64,000 bases of DNA from the NCBI GenBank assembly GCA_035578905.1, contig JAQJVL010000084.1, positions 1,958,015 to 2,022,014 on the forward strand, in the 5' to 3' direction. The position numbers and the translations under genes were made by a program. The notes beneath the pieces were generated by a model. It did not search any database. It saw only the letters and a list, made by a program, of their open reading frames with translations, and was not told where the DNA came from. Numbering within the stretch: the first letter of the stretch is position 1; every line of letters starts with the position of its first letter. Of this stretch, positions 36,233-50,830 are shown in pieces. Source of the stretch: Stictocephala bisonia. Lineage: Eukaryota; Arthropoda; Insecta; Hemiptera; Membracidae.

Positions 36233-37068
36233 CATTAGCAATTCTATCTTTGTAAACAGTAGCATCTATCAGCTCGCAAAATTCCAGATCCAAAGACTTT
36301 GATAATGATGGAGAGTCCTACTAAGACTGTCTAGGATAGAGAATGAACGAGGATTGTAGTGACATTCTTAAATAAATAATAGTTTACAAACAATTTATCA
36401 AATTTAAAGTTATACCATATACGGATAAAACTCTTGCTGTATTAGTTTAGATAGTTGGTCCAGGTCATTCGAGGGAGAGTGAAGTGGATATTGTAGGCAA
36501 TAAGTTCTGGTCTCGCATCGATACTTAAACGGTACTTGTGAGGCTACTACTAGAGACATAGGGGTGTCCAACAGAGAGGATGAATAAGGACCAGGCATGT
36601 CAATTACCTGACAATAATCCAATGCAATGCGGTTTTAATCCCGCTAGTTGCCTTGACACATCCTTTAGTTGCCTTGACTTTTAGGCTTTAACTGGACTTT
36701 ATAAGGCCATTAAAATATAAAAGGTAACAAATACTAAACTCATTCATCTGGAATCATTTGTTACAAATAATCGTAGTTTCTACAGTCAGAAAATGTATTA
36801 TAGCGAAGTAAAAGTTAAATAACTCGTCTTAAACAGATAAGAAAAATAAGACGCATATGCCAACGGTTAAACAATCATAATTTATTGTAAATCAAAAATT
36901 ATATTTGATCATGTTTTAGAATGAACATAAAAAAGGGTTTACTATAATATGTTTAGAACATTACAGGCTACTTCAGATTTATCATAGATTAATTAAACAT
37001 ATAAGTTTACTCAGATAAAATATTTTGAGAAGCAATAAGGTAATACTAAATATAATGTAAGAAATTTT
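36233..37068. other. No gene identified
   Basis: Nothing supported; the 70-codon minus frame at 36410 lacks motifs. Confidence 0.4.
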
Positions 37069-37230
37069 GGGAGGTGGCTTAGTGGTTAAGACTTTGACTG
37101 TGACAACTTAGCGGTCCAAACTTCAAACCCCCAACTAAGCCAAAGGTTGGTATTTTATCTCTGTAATAAACTGCGAACACACGCCTGCAGTCCATGTTAG
37201 CTGGAGATTAAAACTATTACTTAAAAAAAA
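37069..37230 (+). mobile_element. tRNA-derived SINE with A-tail
   Basis: The A box is TGGCTTAGTGGTTA (37075-37088). The B-box-like sequence ACTTCAAACCC (37120-37130) lies about 40 nt later. A non-tRNA body follows, ending in eight A (37223-37230). Spacing and tail fit a pol III-transcribed retroposon. Its sequence differs from the 2.6-kb/62.3-kb SINE. Confidence 0.65.
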
Positions 37231-37570
37231 TCTAAATATATTTGATAAATTTCCTAGTTCATTTCATTATGCACTATCATGAAATATAAGTGCATATTTC
37301 ATTATACACTGCAAAAATTTAAGACACGTTGACGGATTTATACTGTTTAAAAAAGCTTTACCGTCTAGTCTGTTAGAGGATTGCTACTAAATTAATTAAA
37401 ATACAGTAATTCCCTTGAACTGGAGTCATTTCTTAATAAATATGAAACAATTGCCTCGTACGACAAAGAAACTTACTTTGCTTAATTAACTTCCGTTGAC
37501 GAAGTCAACTTTACAAAGTAGAGTTAGCAAAGCTCACAAAATGGTGGCCACAAATGGAAAATTAATTAAT

Positions 37571-38213
37571 CAGTTAAAGTAAGAGTCAAACTTCCCTTCG
37601 TGGTGAACGTTCTCTTTGTTAACTTTAGCCCATTCATCTTATCAGCCCCTATGTTAAGTACCAGTTAAAGTAAGAGTCAAACTTCCCTTCGTGGTGAACG
37701 TTCTCTTTGTTAACTTTAGCCCATTCATCTTATCAGCCCCTATGTTAAGTACCAGTTAAAGTAAGAATCAAACTTCCCTTCGTGGTGAACGTTCTCTTTG
37801 TTAATTTTAGCCTATTCAACTTATCAGCCCCTATGTAAAGTACCAGTTAAAGTAAGAGTCAAACTACCCTTCGTGGTGAACGTTCTCTTTGTTAACTTTA
37901 GCCCATTCATCTTATCAGCCCCTATGTTAAGTACCAGTTAAAGTAAGAGTCAAACTTCCCTTCGTGGTGAACGTTCTCTTTGTTAACTTTAGCCCATTAA
38001 TCTTATCAGCCCCTATGTTAAGTACCAGTTAAAGTAAGAGCCAAACTTCCCTTCGTGGTGAACGTTCTCTTTGTTAACTTTAGCCCATTCATCTTAACAG
38101 CCCCTATGTTAAGTACCAGTTAAAGTAAGAGCCAAACTTCCCTTCGTGGTGAACGTTCTCTTTGTTAACTTTAGCCCATTCATCTTATCAGCCCCTATGT
38201 TAAGTACCAGTTA
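37571..38213. repeat. 91-bp tandem repeat, 7 units
   Basis: The unit includes CAGTTAAAGTAAGAGTCAAA, CTTCCCTTCGTGGTGAACG, TTCTCTTTGTTAACTTTAGC and CAGCCCCTATGTTAAGTAC. Units are almost identical. Confidence 0.95.
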
Positions 38214-41200
38214 ATAAATTATCATTTAGTTACATTTTGATCATTGTTTTCTACATCGTTCTCACTTTTTCATAGCTTTTATAAAGTTTATTGATTTTAC
38301 AAAATATAAATTAGCATTTTGGTCTCAACCAGAAATATTTCAAGAAAGAGTTAGGATTATTGGATTCTAAATGAATGTTTAATCCACAATAGACATTGTA
38401 GTCTATTGATTCAATGACCATAGTCAATGGTAACATATAAAACAATAACTTGAAATAGTAAATATTAAGTATAAAATTGAGCTAACTAGTAAATTAAAAA
38501 CAATTTTTTAATTAAATAATAACCTGGAATAATGTACTTAAGCGCCACCATAAGTACGTCAAATAGTGTCCCACAATGTCTTAACGGCCTGTTTTGGTTC
38601 GGGCATTGTTTATCAAATTGTAAAGTACCTCCCCGGAGTTGACAAACTCAGTAAAACCTGACATATTCTAATAGGTAACTAGAGATAAGACGTGGAATTA
38701 GCTATTAACTGTAATAACAATATACCAAATTTTTTTCACTACACAGAAATTACTTATCCATTCCATTCCCTGATCAGTTTTACAAATTACTTAATAAAAC
38801 AAAATAAACCCAATTATAGTAAAGTCTTCCAAATATAGGACGTAAACAGGATGTATCTGAAATGTGTGAACGTAATTTACGAAGTGATTCTATGGGCCAA
38901 AATAAAGAAAAAAGTCCTGAACAGGTTTATCCTAAAATGCTATTTTCTTCCAAATGCGGATATCTGGGAAAAGAAGAATTTCAGTACATACATATATATG
39001 GGTCTCATTGGTAGTTTTTTTTTTTATTTTGGGACAGACTAAGTACTTGAAATATATTCCAGCATTTCATATAAACCACGTGTAGTTGAATGAAGGTACA
39101 TAAATAGTTTTAAAGTTACAAAAGATCGAAACTAATCACTGTTTAAAGTCTATATCTCCATATGTCAACAAAAATAGTGTATACTAATTAAGATGAAGCA
39201 TTTGATTGGAATGTAGTTGGTTAAACTGCAATTTTGTAAGTAAAGAGTTCTTATTTCGATCCCAATTAGAGTCAAAGAAATGTTTAAGACTATATCATAA
39301 CCAACGGCTGTTGTACTGAGGCTATTATTAACTAATGCCACTCTCAAGGAAGAACTTGTACTAGTATTAATAACTCCTTAGTTCATAACAAATACTGCAT
39401 TCGTTCAGACATGCTCCTCTCACTCATTCAAAATCCACATTAACCCACATCTTACCAATTGGGGTGTTCAGATCAAATAAAGAAAAGTGCTAGGTATATA
39501 TTTATCCATTATGATTGCATTATAAACTTAATACTAATGAATAAAAGTCATGTTCTATCGTACTGAGGACAATATTCATAAATTAAATGTAAACTCTTTT
39601 CATTTCAGTTTGTTTCAATTATTTGAAATGGACAATTTATGCTGTACTGTAAGTGTAAGCTGTTAAGAAATATGAATTACGTATATTGTCAGTACAACTC
39701 AGTATTTAAACACCATCCCTTCATGACGTATTGTTGAAGTCAATGTAAAAAAACCTTGGTGATAGTGTAAGTTTAATGAATAAATAGTTTAATAACAAAA
39801 TAATTCTCTGTACAGTTATTAAATTACTGTATAAGCCAGTATACGTGTATAGGCTGGTAGGTGGGATGATACCAACGTACGTGTATGGGAAGACGTGTGG
39901 GTGACCACTGGATGTGAATGGGAAGGAAGTTGGGTCGAGTCCACTAAACGTGTTTGGGATTATATGAGTGTAGGATGAGTGCGCATGACCTGCGAAGTCT
40001 GGTTACAATTAATTATTAGACAATCTTAGCTTAACATTATTTTCAATTTACGTTTTGAGGATCTCATACAAAGTGACATAAATAAAATCGCACACATACG
40101 GTTTTAAACATCATGACATCTTTATCTCTCACTCGTTGTACGTGCAAGATACCTTTGTATTCCACACGCACGGGAGAGTTAACAGTCAGGGCGTGTAAAC
40201 GACTACGACTGTGTTGGGCATAGACAGAGGTGGGTGGGTGGGTCACTAACCACTATATCATAGTGTGAGTAAACTAGCCCCCTCATCGTTAGATACACGA
40301 GAAGGTGGTGGGGGTGGGAGGGGGTGTATTGACATCAAAGTGTGGCAGTCAGACACATACTTTAATTTGACATTTAAGAGTTGTCACTTGAGTACTCATT
40401 ACCTCCAAATAGATATCTTATCTAATAGGAATATTTGTAACAGTATTTTGGTTTGCTATTACAGCTTAAAAAACTACATTAGGTTTACATAGGGCTAAAT
40501 TAGCGCTCAACAATGGACTACAAAACATATGATAATTTGAGTCATAACATTTAACATTCGATGAAAAATATATCATGTGCTTATAAAATCAAATGTACTA
40601 TAACCTGTATTAACTACTTTTACTTTAAGTTCATTAAAGTTAATAATAAAACCTGGATATAATTTCTAGTTAAGGTTAAGCGATAGTTGCTAACCAAAGA
40701 CGATGTTAACGATTTATTTTACATTATCTCATAAGTGCTTAACCAAAAATGACTAGCTTTTTACTCTTAGATAGGAAAGGGAAATTATTTAGTTTTGCTG
40801 TAGATTTGTTAGAATATAACTAGGAATATATTACTTTGTTTTGTTATGTCACTTTAGTTTTACAAATAGAATGACAATACAATAAGAAATGAATGGTCTT
40901 GTTCAGAGTGATGTGTGATACGTGAGTTGTGTGTAGCGGGTTGTCAGTGCTGCAGTGCCGTCCAGTCCAGATATCACTGATAAGTTGATAACTCTGATTG
41001 AATAATCAATCCATTCAGTAGTTATTTTGTTTCTGCCAGCCATCACTACCTGATAAGATGGCTAGTAATTCCACCATATAGTTGTAACACTTGAGAAAAT
41101 ATTTCCGAATAAAATATTTCTATTCTATAGAAATTCTATTCTTTTGATATGTAACAGTACCCTTAAATATTACATTCGCAAAACATAAGTACTTTTATAT

Positions 41201-41804
41201 TTTGTGTACTATTATTGATTTATTTAAACAGAATATATTTTAATCAATAGTATTCACACCTCATATCTTTTTTGAACGATAATATTTGCTAAAACATTTA
41301 AAAATATTATTATTTTGTTTGCATGTAAAACACGTACACCGCTGTAATAACCTGTGACAGCACTAATATTACATAAATTATATGTGTTACATCCTGAATC
41401 TCTTTGGTTTTACTTACTAATGTGACTAACATTTTAGGCTGACACGAGATAATTTAAATCTGCCGTTTGTTGTATTGTCTTCACAAGAACAGATACATTT
41501 TCAAAAAGTTATCTGTTTTTTGACAAACTATTTATTTCCTACGAATATTAGTTGGCTCATTGTAACTGTTGGGATGGCAAACATTGTTATACAGTTTTGA
41601 GTTAAATGACAAATGGTGTACAGTACAAAATTGTTAAACCAGTTAGTCGATATAGAAGAAAAGTGTTATTAAAAAAATGTAATACGCTTGTTTTACGAAA
41701 TGCAATATTTTGAAATTTTCCTCTTTAAACGCATTTGTTTTAAGAATGCCCCTAAAAAGCTAAGTATTATGAAACAAGTAGAGTTCTCGCCCTAAGGTGC
41801 ACGA
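38214..41804. other. AT-rich, no gene; G-rich patches at 39.84-39.96 and 40.2-40.33 kb
   Basis: The patch at 39838-39960 (TAGGTGGGATGATACC, ACGTACGTGTATGGG) looks like very diverged units of the 36-bp minisatellite. Another G-rich patch (GGTGGGTGGGTGGGTCAC at about 40230) resembles one unit. No coding sequence is supported. Confidence 0.5.
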
Positions 41805-44800
41805 ATACCCTTATCACAGTTTAATTAGAAGCCCATAGTAATAAGAGGCCCCTTGTTACAAGTCCTTTGATGTCCGATCACTAAAGGTACATGGTACACT
41901 TTATGGTCAACAGCATAATCTGTTTATCGTTCAACATATACCCTCATCACATTTTAATTAGAAACCCTTAGTAATCAGGCCCCTTGTCACCTGTCCTTTG
42001 ATGTCCGATCACTAAAGGTACATGGTACACTTTATGGTCAACAGCATAATCTGTTTATCGTTCAACATATACCCTCATCACATTTTAATTAGAAACCCTT
42101 AGTAATCAGGCCCTTTGTCACGTGTCCTTTGATGTCCGATCACTAAAGGTACATGGTACACTTTATGGTCAACAGCATAATCTGTTTATCGTTCAACATA
42201 TACCCTCATCACATTTTAATTAGAAACCCTTAGTAATCAGGCCCCTTGTCACCTGTCCTTTGATGTCCGATCACTAAAGGTACATGGTACACTTTATGGT
42301 CAACAAAATAATCTGTTTATCGTTCAACATATACTCTCATTACATTTTAATTAGAAACCCTTAGTAATCAGGCCCTTTGTCACGTGTCCTTTGATGTCCG
42401 ATACTAAAGGTACCTGGTACACTTTATGGTCAACAACATAATCTGTTTATCGTTCAACATATACCCTCATCACATTTTAATTAGAAACCCTTAGTAATCA
42501 GACCCTTTGTCACGTGTCCTTTGATTTATGATCACGAAAGGTACCTGGTAGACTTTATGGTCAACAGCATAATCTGTTTATCGTTCAACATATACCCTCA
42601 TCACATTTTAATTAGAAACCCTTAGTAATCAGACCCTTTGTCACGTGTCCTTTGATTTATGATCACGAAAGGTACCTGGTAGACTTTATGGTCAACAGCA
42701 TAATCTGTTTATCGTTCAACATATACCCTCATCACATTTTAATTGGAAACCCTTAGTAATCAGACCCTTTGTCACGTGTCCTTTGATTTATGATCATGAA
42801 AGGTACCTGGTAGACTTTATGTTCAACAGCATAATCTGTTTATCGTTCAACATATACCCTCATCACATTTTAATTAGAAACCCTTGGTAATCAGAGGCCC
42901 CTTGTTACATGTCCTTTGATGTCTAATCACTAAAGGTACCTGGTACACTTTATGGTCAACAACATAATGTATTCCTCCCTCAACAAATACCCTCATCACA
43001 GGTTTATTAGAAGCCCTTAGTAAGCAGAGGCCCCTTGTTACATGTCCTTTGATATCTCCGATTACTAAAGTCTACCTTGACACTTTAAGGTCGACAACAT
43101 AATCTATTCCTCCCTCAACAAATACCCTCATCACAGGTTTATTAGAAGCCCTTAGTAATCAGAGGCCCCTTGTTACATGTCCTTTGATGTCTGATAATTA
43201 ACGGTACCTGGAACACATTATGGTCAACAACCTGTTCCTCCTGCAACAAATACCTTGATCACAGTTTAATTAGAGGCCCTTGGTAATCAAAGGCCCCTTG
43301 TTACATGTCCTTTGATGTCTGATCACTAACGGTACCTGGAACAATTTATGGTCAACAACCTGTTCCTCGTGCAACAAATACCTTCATCACAGTTTAATTA
43401 GAAGCCCTTGGTAATCAGAGGCCCCTTGTTACATGTCCTTTGATGTCTGATCACTAACGGTACCTGGAACAATTTATGGTCAACAACCTGTTCCTCGTGC
43501 AACAAATACCTTCATCACAGTTTAATTAGAGGCCCATAGTAATCAGAGGCCCCTTGTTACATGTCTTTTAATGTCTGATCACTAACGGTACCTAGTACAC
43601 TTTATGGTCAACAACCTGTTCCTCGTGCAACAAAAACCTTCATCACAGTTTAATTAGAAGCCCTTAATAATCAAAGGCCCCTTGTTATATGTCCTTTGAT
43701 GTCTGATCACTAACGGTACCTGGAACAATTTATGGTCAACAACCTGTTCCTCGTGCAACAAATACCTTCATCACAGTTTAATTAGAAGCCCTTGGTAATC
43801 AGAGGCCCCTTGTTACATGTCCTTTGATGTCTGATCACTAACAGTACCTGGAACACTTTATGGTCAACAACCTGTTCCTCCTGCAACAAATACCTTGATC
43901 ACAGTTTAATTAGAAGCCTTTAGTAATCAGAGGCCCCTTGTTACATGTCTTTTGATGTCTGATCACTAACGGTACCTGGAACACTTTATGGTCAACAACC
44001 TGTTCCTCCTGCAACAAATACCTTGATCACAGTGTAATTAGAGGCCCATAGTAATCAGAGGCCCCTTGTTACGTGTCCTTTGATGTCTGATCACTAACGG
44101 TACCTGGAATACTTTATGGTCAACAACCTGTTCCTCGTGCAACAAATACCTTGATCACAGTTTAATTAGAAGCCCTTAATAATCAGAGGTCCCTTCTTAC
44201 ATGTCCTTTCATGTCTGATCACTAACGGTACCTGGAACACTTTATGGTAAACAACCTGTTCCTCCTGCAACAAATACCTTCATCACAGTTTATTTAGAAG
44301 CCCTTGGTAATCAGAGGTCCCTTGTTACATGTCCTTTGATGTCTGATCACTAACGGTACCTGGAACACTTTATGGTAAACAACCTGTTCCTCCTGCAACA
44401 AATACCTTCATCACAGTTTAATTAGAAGCCCTTAATAATCAGATGCCCCTTGTTACATGTCTATTGATGTCTGATCACTAACGGTACCTGGAACACTTTA
44501 TGGTCAAAACCTGTTCCTCCTGCAACAAATACCTTGATCACAGTTTAATTAGAAGCCCTTAATAATCAGAGGCCCCTTGTTACATGTCCTTTGATGTCTG
44601 ATCACTAACGGTACCTGGAACACTTTATGGTCAACAACCTGTTCCTCGTGCAACAAATACCTTGATCACAGTTTAATTAGAAGCCCTTAATAATCAGAGG
44701 TCCCTTCTTACATGTCCTTTCATGTCTGATCACTAACGGTACCTGGAACACTTTATGGTAAACAACCTGTTCCTCCTGCAACAAATACCTTCATCACAGT

Positions 44801-47800
44801 TTATTTAGAAGCCCTTGGTAATCAGAGGTCCCTTGTTACATGTCCTTTGATGTCTGATCACTAACGGTACCTGGAACACTTTATGGTAAACAACCTGTTC
44901 CTCCTGCAACAAATACCTTCATCACAGTTTAATTAGAAGCCCTTAATAATCAGAGGCCCCTTGTTACATGTCTTTTGATGTCTGATCACTAACGGTACCT
45001 GGAACACTTTATGGTCAAGAACCTGTTCCTCGTGCAACAAATACCATCATCACAGTTTATTTAGAAGCCCTTGGTAATCAGAGGTCCCTTGTTACATGTC
45101 CTTTGATGTCTGATCACTAACGGTACCTGGAACACTTTATGGTAAACAACCTGTTCCTCCTGCAACAAATACCTTGATCACAGTTTAATTAGAAGCCCTT
45201 AATAATCAGAGGCCCCTTGTTACATGTCTTTTGATGTCTGATCACTAACGGTACCTGGAACACTTTATGGTCAAGAACCTGTTCCTCCTGCAACAAATAC
45301 CTTGATCACAGTTTAATTGGAAGCCCTTAATAATCAGAGGCCCCTTGTTACATGTCCTTTGATGTCTGATCACTAACGGTACCTGGAACACTTTATGGTC
45401 AACAACCTGTTCCTCGTGCAACAAATACCTTGATCACAAATTAATTAGAAGCCCTTAATAATCAGAGGCCCCTTGTTACATGTCCTTTGATGTCTGATCA
45501 CTAACGGTACCTGGAACACTTTATCGTCAACAACCTGTTCCTCGTGCAACAAATATCTTGATCACAGTTTAATTAGAGGTCCATAGTATTCAGAAGCCTC
45601 TTGATACATGTCCTTTGATGTCTGATCACTAACGGTACCTGGAACACTTTATGGTCAACAACCTGTTCCTCCTGCAACAAATACCTTGATCACAGTTTAA
45701 TTAGAGGTCCATAGTATTCAGAAGCCTCTTGTTACATGTCCTTTGATGTCTGATCACTAACAGTACCTGGAACACTTTATGGTCAACAACCTGTTCCTCG
45801 TGCAACAAATACCTTCATCACAGTTTAATTAGAGGCCCTTGGTAATCAGAGGCCCCTTGTTACATGTCCTTTGATGTCTGATCACTAAAGGTACCTGGAA
45901 CACTTTATGGTCAACAACCTGTTCCTCGTGCAACAAATACCTTCATCACAGTTTAATTAGAAGCCCTTGGTAATCAGAGGCCCCTTGTTACATGTCCTTT
46001 GATGTCTGATCACTAACGGTACCTGGTACACTTTATGGTCAACAACCTGTTCCTCCTGCAACAAATACCTTCATCACAGTTTAATTAGAAGCCCTTGGTA
46101 ATCAGAGGCCCCTTGTTACATGTCCTTTGATGTCTGATCACTAAAGGTACCTTAACACTTTATGGTCAACAACCTATTCTTCCTGCAACAAATACCTTCA
46201 TCACAGTTTAATTAGAAGCCCTTGGTAATCAGAGTCCCCTTGTTACATGTCCTTTGATGTCTGATAATTAACGGTACCTGGAACACATTATGGTCAACAA
46301 CCTGTTCCTCCTGCAACAAATACCTTGATCACAGTTTAATTAGAGGCCCTTGGTAATCAAAGGCCCCTTGTTACATGTCCTTTGATGTCTGATCACTAAC
46401 GGTACCTGGAACAATTTATGGTCAACAACCTGTTCCTCGTGCAATAAATACCTTCATCACAGTTTAATTAGAAGCCCTTGGTAATCAGAGGCCCCTTGTT
46501 ACATGTCCTTTGATGTCTGATCACTAACGGTACCTGGAACAATTTATGGTCAACAACCTGTTCCTCGTGCAACAAATACCTTCATCACAGTTTAATTAGA
46601 GGCCCATAGTAATCAGAGGCCCCTTGTTACATGTCTTTTAATGTCTGATCACTAACGGTACCTAGTACACTTTATGGTCAACAACCTGTTCCTCGTGCAA
46701 CAAAAACCTTCATCACAGTTTAATTAGAAGCCCTTAGTAATCAAAGGCCCCTTGTTATATGTCCTTTGATGTCTGATCACTAACGGTACCTGGAACAATT
46801 TATGGTCAACAACCTGTTCCTCGTGCAACAAATACCTTCATCACAGTTTAATTAGAAGCCCTTGGTAATCAGAGGCCCCTTGTTACATGTCCTTTGATGT
46901 CTGATCACTAACAGTACCTGGAACACTTTATGGTCAACAACCTGTTCCTCGTGCAACAAATACCTTGATCACAGTTTAATTAGAAGCCTTTAATAATCAG
47001 AGGCCCCTTGTTACATGTCTTTTGATGTCTGATCACTAACGGTACCTGGAACACTTTATGGTCAAAACCTGTTCCTCCTGCAACAAATACCTTGATCACA
47101 GTTTAATTAGAAGCCCTTAATAATCAGAGGCCCCTTGTTACATGTCCTTTGATGTCTGATCACTAACGGTACCTGGTACACTTTATGGTCATCAACCTGT
47201 TCCTCGTGCAACAATTACCCTCATTACAGTTTAATTAAAAGCCCTTAGTAATCAGAGGCCCCTTCTTACATGTCCTTTCATGTCTGATCACTAACGGTAC
47301 CTGGTACACTTTATGGTAAACAACCTGTTCCTCCTGCAACAAATACCTTCATCACAGTTTATTTAGAAGCCCTTGGTAATCAGAGGTCCCTTGTTACATG
47401 TCCTTTGATGTCTGATCACTAACGGTACCTGGAACACTTTATGGTAAACAACCTGTTCCTCCTGCAACAAATACCTTCATCACAGTTTAATTAGAAGCCC
47501 TTAATAATCAGATGCCCCTTGTTACATGTCTATTGATGTCTGATCACTAACGGTACCTGGAACACTTTATGGTCAAAACCTGTTCCTCCTGCAACAAATA
47601 CCTTGATCACAGTTTAATTAGAAGCCCTTAATAATCAGAGGCCCCTTGTTACATGTCCTTTGATGTCTGATCACTAACGGTACCTGGAACACTTTATGGT
47701 CAACAACCTGTTCCTCGTGCAACAAATACCTTGATCACAGTTTAATTAGAAGCCCTTAATAATCAGAGGTCCCTTCTTACATGTCCTTTCATGTCTGATC

Positions 47801-50800
47801 ACTAACGGTACCTGGAACACTTTATGGTAAACAACCTGTTCCTCCTGCAACAAATACCTTCATCACAGTTTATTTAGAAGCCCTTGGTAATCAGAGGTCC
47901 CTTGTTACATGTCCTTTGATGTCTGATCACTAACGGTACCTGGAACACTTTATGGTAAACAACCTGTTCCTCCTGCAACAAATACCTTCATCACAGTTTA
48001 ATTAGAAGCCCTTAGTAATCAGAGGCCCCTTGTTACATGTCCTTTGATGTCTGATCACTAACGGTACCTGGAACACTTTATGGTCAAGAACCTGTTCCTC
48101 GTGCAACAAATACCATCATCACAGTTTATTTAGAAGCCCTTGGTAATCAGAGGTCCCTTGTTACATGTCCTTTGATGTCTGATCACTAACGGTACCTGGA
48201 ACACTTTATGGTAAACAACCTGTTCCTCCTGCAACAAATACCTACATCACAGTTTAATTAGAGGCCCATAGTAATCAGAGGCCCCTTGTTACATGTCCTT
48301 TGATGTCTGATCACTAACGGTACCTGGAACACTTTATGGTCAACAACCTGTTCCTCCTGCAACAAATACCTTCATCACAGTTTAATTAGAAGCCCTTAGT
48401 AATCAGAGGCCCCTTGTTACATGTCCTTTGATGTCTGATCACTAACGGTACCTGGAACACTTTATGGTCAACAACCTGTTCCTCGTGCAACAAATACCTT
48501 CATCACAGTTTAATTAGAAGCCCTTAGTAATCAGAGGCCCCTTGTTACATGTCCTTTGATGTCTGATCACTAACGGTACCTGGTACACTTTATAGTTATC
48601 AACCTGTTCCTCGCGCAACAAATACCTTCATCACAGTTTAATTAGAGGCCCTTGGTAATCAGAGGCCCCTTGTTACATGTCTTTTGATGTCTGATCACTA
48701 ACGGTACCTGGAACACTTTATGGTCAACAACCTGTTCCTCCTGCAACAAATACCTTCATCACAGTTTAATTAGAGGTCCATAGTATTCAGAAGCCTCTTG
48801 TTACATGTCCTTTGATGTCTGATCACTAACAGTACCTGGAACACTTTATGGTCAACAACCTGTTCCTCGTGTAACAAATACCTTGATCACAGTTTAATTA
48901 GAGGCCCATAGTATTCAGAGGCCTCTTGTTACATGTCCTTTAATGTCTGATCACTAACAGTACCTGGATTACTTTATGGTCAACAACCTGTTCCTCGTGC
49001 AACAAATACGTTCATCACAGTTTAATTAGAAGCCCTTACTAATCAGAGGCCCCTTGTTACATATCCTTTGATGTCTGATCACTAAAGGTATCTGGAACAC
49101 TTTATGGTCAACAACCTTTTCCTCCTGCAACAAATACCTTCATCACTGTTTAATTAGAGGCCCTTACTAATCAGAGGCCTCTTGTTACATGTCCTTTGAT
49201 GTCTGATCACTAAAGGTACCTGGAACACTTTATGGTCAACAACCTTTTCCTCCTGCAACAAATACCTTCATCACTGTTTAATTAGAGGCCCATAGTAATC
49301 AGAGGCCGCTTGTTACATGTCCTTTGATGTCTGATCACTAAAGGTACCTGGAACACATTATGGTCAACAACCTGTTCCTCCTGCAACAAATACCTTCATC
49401 ACTGTTTAATTAGAGGCCCATAGTAATCAGGCCCTTTGTCACATGTCCTTTGATGTCTGATCACTAAAGGTACCTGGAACATTTTATGGTCAACAACCTG
49501 TTCCTCCATCAACAAATACTTTGGTCACATTTTAATTAGAGGCCCATAGTAATCAGAGGCCGCTTGTTACATGTCCTTTGATGTCTGATCACTAAAGGTA
49601 CCTGGAACATTTTATGGTCAACAACCTTTTCCTCCTGCAACAAATACCTTCATCACTGTTTAATTAGAGGCCCATAGTAATCAGAGGCCGCTTTTTACAT
49701 GTCCTTTGATGTCTGATCACTAAAGGTACCTGGAACACTATATGGTCAACAACCTGTTCCTCCTTCAACAAATACTTTGATCACAGTTTAATTAGAGGCC
49801 CATAGTAATCAGAGGCCGCTTGTTACATGTCCTTTGATGTCTGATCACTAAAGGTACCTGGAACACTTTATGGTCAACAACCTATTCCTCCTTCAACAAA
49901 TACTTTGATAACTGTTTAATTAGAGGTCCATAGTAATCAGAGGCCCCTTGTTACATATCCTTTGATGTCTGATCACTAATGGTACCTGGAACACTTTATG
50001 GTCAACAACCTGTTCCTGGTGCAACAAATACCTTCATCACAGTTTAATTAGAGGCCCTTACTAATCAGAGGCCTCTTGTTACATGTCCTTTCATGTCTGA
50101 TCACTAAAGGTACCTGGAACACTTTATGGTCAACAACCTATTCCTCGTGCAACAAATACCTTTATCACAGTTTAATTAGAGGCCCTTAGTAATCAGAGGC
50201 CCCTTGTTACAAGATCTTTGATGTCTGATCACTAAAGTCTACTTAGACACTTTATAGTCAACAACATAACGTGTTCCTCCTGCAACATATATCCTAACAA
50301 CAGTTTAATTAGAAGCCCTTGGTAATCAGGTCCTTTGTCATGTATTCATTGATTCCGATCACTAAAGTCTACCTAGACACTTTATTGTCAACAACGCACT
50401 CTGTTCTTCCTTCAACATATACCCTCACTAAAGTTTATATGTTCTTCCTTCGTAATCAGTTAAATGTAGCTCTTAGTAATCAGGTCCAATGTCACCTGTC
50501 CTTTGATTCCGATCACTAAAGTATATCTAGACACATTATTGTCAGCAACGCACTCTGTTCTTCCTTCAACATATCAGTTTATATGTTCTTCCTTCGTAAT
50601 CAGTTATATGTAGCCCTTATTAATCAGGGTCTTTGATGTCTGATCACTAAAGGTTCCTGGAACACTTTATGGTTAACAACACAATTTGTTCCTCCCTCAA
50701 CAAATACCCTCATCTCAGTTTAATTAGAAGCCTTTAATAATCAGGCCCTTTGTCACATATCCTTTGACGTATGATCACTAAAGGTACTTGGAACACTTTA

Positions 50801-50830
50801 TAGTCAACAACACAACCTGTTCTTCTTTCA
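41805..50830. repeat. 128-bp satellite array, about 9 kb, roughly 70 units
   Basis: The core unit contains TCATCACAGTTTAATTAGA, CAGAGGCCCCTTGTTACATG, TCCTTTGATGTCTGATCAC and GGTACCTGGAACACTTTATG, then GTCAACAACCTGTTCCTC. The step is 128 bp. At the left edge (41.8-42.9 kb) units are a distinct subtype with AACAGCATAATCTG and GTTCAACATATACC; units beyond 50.2 kb are diverged and partly truncated. Confidence 0.97.
43140..45172. repeat. Higher-order block of the 128-bp array, repeated at 46209-48241
   Basis: Private variants recur with an offset of 3069-3070 bp, i.e. 24 units: CTGATAATTAACGG (43191 and 46261), GATGCCCCTTG with TCTATTGATG (44442 and 47511), and ATACCATCATCAC (45041 and 48110). 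The match fails before about 43140 and after about 45172. Some units inside differ, as after gene conversion. Confidence 0.85.

Noticed and set aside
38851..39042. 63-codon plus frame and similar short frames across 31.9-41.8 kb
   Set aside because: Length and composition are as expected by chance in AT-rich DNA, and no splice-linked partner exons or motifs were seen.
41805..50830. CRISPR-like or gene-family array
   Set aside because: There are no unique spacers between constant repeats; whole 128-bp units repeat head to tail, and no open frame persists.
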